Source: Apostichopus californicus
Taxonomy: Eukaryota; Echinodermata; Holothuroidea; Aspidochirotida; Stichopodidae
DNA length: 49,884 nucleotides
NCBI GenBank assembly: GCA_020650975.1
Contig: JAIPMN010012760.1
Span: forward strand, 1-49,884
Direction: 5' to 3'
A model generated the notes under the pieces. It had not been told where the DNA came from. It was given only the letters and a program-made list of their open reading frames with translations, and did no database searches. Shown piece after piece: positions 48,801-49,884 of the stretch (within the stretch, counting starts at the first letter, position 1; every line of letters begins with the position of its first letter). Position numbers and translations under genes: made by a program.

Positions 48801-49528
48801 TTGTCAGATTTAATACAGAATAACAATATTTCAATATTTTCATTGCAATTAAAGCCTTTTCTGAAATCAGATTCTAATGTGTATCATAACTGTTATCAAC
48901 CCAAACCAGTCTAACATGGGGGGGGGGATGGGGGGGGGGGTTGTGGAGAAGTACAGTTATGACTCTTGTTTTATTCACCAAAATGCATTAAAGTGTGGGT
49001 CAAACAAGGTTCCTGTAAGTATAATCTAAATGTGACATGAATTTTGCTGAGAATCAAGGCAATGCTTTTGGACAAGCATAGACAGTCATTGGTATTGATA
49101 GGGAAATTGACATGCTTTTGATGTTAACTGAGAAGATTTGAGTTACTTAATATTGCAGTGAAACTTTTTGGTAACCAAATAGGGTAATTTATGCAAAGTT
49201 AATTTGCCTTACTCAACCCGGTTGTTTTTAAGTACAGTCAGCTAACCACACTCTTGTAAAGAGATAGTCTGTTTTTAATACTGACACCAGCAGCATTTTA
49301 TTTGCAGTCACATGTTTTTTTCCACTGCCAAATTTCGGATGAAATTATTAATGAACTGTGCATTGCAAATATGACTTTGATAATCTGAAAAAATTGTCAT
49401 ATTATCTTTTATCTTCTTCAGATTTTTATCTTCTGGGAAGAGAAGACTTTCCAACCATTAGATTTACAACCCACAATGTCAGAACATCTGGGCCTTTTGG
49501 CATATCCACTCAGCATTCTGCTTTTCAG
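36886..49528 (+). CDS. very large RCC1-repeat protein, possibly claret/GLO-4-like (3' end outside window)
   Basis: Exons: 36886-37317, 37608-37811, 38584-39257, 39754-40872, 41500-41793, 42304-42460, 43263-43472, 44027-44146, 44746-44982, 45837-45995, 46957-47261, 48524-48596, 49422-49528. Every junction is GT..AG and in phase; 1363 codons plus two bases are visible and the frame stays open. The ATG at 36886 (GGCATGG, MAEQLYQLQ) follows an in-frame stop-free stretch, and a possible acceptor at 36870 suggests a 5' UTR exon. Residues 1-430 look like a beta-propeller-type region, 435-780 are alpha-helical, about 785-1190 hold seven RCC1 blades (YTWG, YAWG, WSWG, WMFG, YIWG, FTWG, YSWG), and the rest is helical, like vacuolar-sorting solenoids. 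Drosophila Claret and worm GLO-4, linked to Rab32/38 and lysosome-related organelles, are the best guess from memory. RPGR and HERC-like proteins are alternatives. Confidence 0.85.
40873..41499 (+). other. intron of the RCC1 gene
   Basis: Begins GTCAGT and ends TTTTTATTAG. Nothing beyond ordinary AT-rich sequence was seen. It splits an Arg codon in the first RCC1 blade. Confidence 0.7.
42461..43262 (+). other. intron of the RCC1 gene
   Basis: Begins GTAAAG and ends CTTTATAG. No repeat or gene was recognised. It sits between blades 3 and 4. Confidence 0.7.
44335..44600. repeat. three tandem copies of an 89-90 bp repeat in an intron
   Basis: The landmark TTAAAACAGCTGA recurs at 44401 and 44490 and as TTACAACAGATGA at about 44580, giving a period of 89-90 bases. 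Other shared words are CTGCCATGC(A/G)AA, ATGACAC(A/T)TG and ATTGATGGTATGTTGTAG. The copies differ by 10-20 percent by eye, so it is not recent. Confidence 0.75.
44983..45836 (+). other. intron of the RCC1 gene
   Basis: Begins GTATTT, a weak donor, and ends CTTCAACAG. No internal exon or recognisable repeat was seen. Confidence 0.65.
46311..46810. repeat. intronic duplicated segment, copy 1
   Basis: From GAGTATGTTTACTATTA to AACAACAAATACAACTTTT it matches the copy at 47823-48191 in the next intron in the same orientation. Shared words include CAGACTGTCAGG, TTTCTAATTAATCTGTTCTG and ATCAGGAATAGAAATGAAAT. It has about 130 bp that copy 2 lacks. Confidence 0.8.
47823..48191. repeat. intronic duplicated segment, copy 2
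   Basis: Direct, shorter copy of 46311-46810, separated from it by the exon 46957-47261. The two copies differ by scattered substitutions and indels. Either an old local duplication or two insertions of one dispersed repeat would explain it. Confidence 0.8.
48597..49421 (+). other. intron of the RCC1 gene with two poly-G runs
   Basis: Begins GTAAAG and ends TCTTCTTCAG. It contains G10 (48918-48927) and G11 (48930-48940) separated by AT, a potential G-quadruplex and a likely sequencing or assembly weak point. No exon was recognised in between. Confidence 0.65.
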
Positions 49529-49884
49529 GTTCGTTTAAACCACATTTCCTTACTATAGGTGTAGTGACCAGAATACCGATATATGTCTATAGCCATTTCT
49601 GGTAAACTGTACGTAAAGCAAGCTGCAGACTGCCAGCTGACCATCTGACTCAACTTGACAGTCATGACATAAGAAGTCTGGCAGTAGACTTGTGCTTGGG
49701 TTGAGTTGGATCATGATCAGTCAGTCAGTGGGCGGTCGGCTTAAGAATGAACTTGCCTTGCTGGATAACTCACAAGTTTCGAATAATTTGTTTCAGTTAA
49801 ATCAGTGGGCCTTTTTTCTCTTTTTTTTACATGCTTTGCAATCTGAAATCACATTTACTTTACATTGGGGGGGGGGGGGGGGGG
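49529..49884 (+). other. partial intron reaching the window end, terminal G18
   Basis: After the donor GTTCGT no further exon is visible. The last 18 bases (49867-49884) are all G, and the window stops there, most likely because the assembly stopped. Confidence 0.6.

Noticed and set aside
36886..49528. Identification as ALS2, RPGR or HERC
   Set aside because: ALS2 would need DH/PH, MORN and VPS9 regions, RPGR has its propeller at the N-terminus, and HERC proteins end in a HECT domain. None of these layouts fits the visible part, though the missing 3' end leaves some doubt.
1..49884. CRISPR arrays, bacterial operons, tRNA and rRNA genes
   Set aside because: No regularly spaced direct repeats, no B-box-like GGTTCGAATCC sequence and no rRNA core words were seen by eye. 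The gene structure is eukaryotic throughout.

Overview
The window is nuclear DNA from an animal, with no sign of bacterial or viral content. It is AT-rich, and its genes are split into short exons bounded by GT..AG splice sites with pyrimidine-rich acceptors. Introns and intergenic DNA are full of small inverted-repeat transposons and long poly-G/poly-C runs. Protein content (SNX5/6-type sorting nexin, IMMP2L, a seven-bladed RCC1 protein, a death-domain protein), frequent AGGCCTAG-like words and a TATATAGCGCC-type dispersed repeat suggest a marine invertebrate, possibly an echinoderm. That species guess is weak inference. The window starts in a C run and ends in a G run, so it is probably a whole contig broken at homopolymers.

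Layout. (1) Positions 1-5650: non-coding, downstream of the first gene. (2) Positions 5651-8739, minus strand: a 378 or 406 residue protein with an acidic Ser-rich N-terminus, a basic NLS-like patch, a G-N-rich RHIM/amyloid-like motif and a C-terminal death domain. A possible 5' exon lies near 10.5 kb. (3) Positions 12409-20397, plus strand: a PX-BAR sorting nexin of SNX5/6/32 type, in ten exons from a still unidentified first exon. (4) Positions 20398-30009: about 9.6 kb without a recognisable gene, holding a 277-bp palindromic element and a dispersed repeat. (5) Positions 30010-32734, minus strand: complete five-exon IMMP2L, the mitochondrial inner-membrane signal peptidase, with the Ser/Lys dyad intact. 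(6) Positions 32735-36885: divergent intergenic region with a ~940-bp foldback element and a 472-bp hAT-type MITE with a perfect 8-bp target duplication. (7) Position 36886 to beyond 49528, plus strand: thirteen exons (1363 codons visible) of a very large protein with an N-terminal propeller-like and helical region, seven RCC1 repeats and a helical C-terminal region. It may be a claret/GLO-4-type Rab32/38 exchange factor and runs off the window.

All splice junctions used were checked for GT/AG and phase continuity, and every junction keeps the reading frame. The genes are not an operon and act in different places: death-domain signalling, endosome-to-Golgi retrieval, mitochondrial protein maturation, and probably lysosome-related organelle traffic. 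Two gene pairs are divergent (death-domain/SNX and IMMP2L/RCC1) and one is convergent (SNX/IMMP2L).

Most worth a second look are the RHIM-like plus death-domain protein (an architecture like Drosophila IMD or the C-terminal half of RIPK1), the large RCC1 fusion protein, two copies of a motif resembling a hammerhead-ribozyme core, and several precisely bounded non-autonomous DNA transposons.
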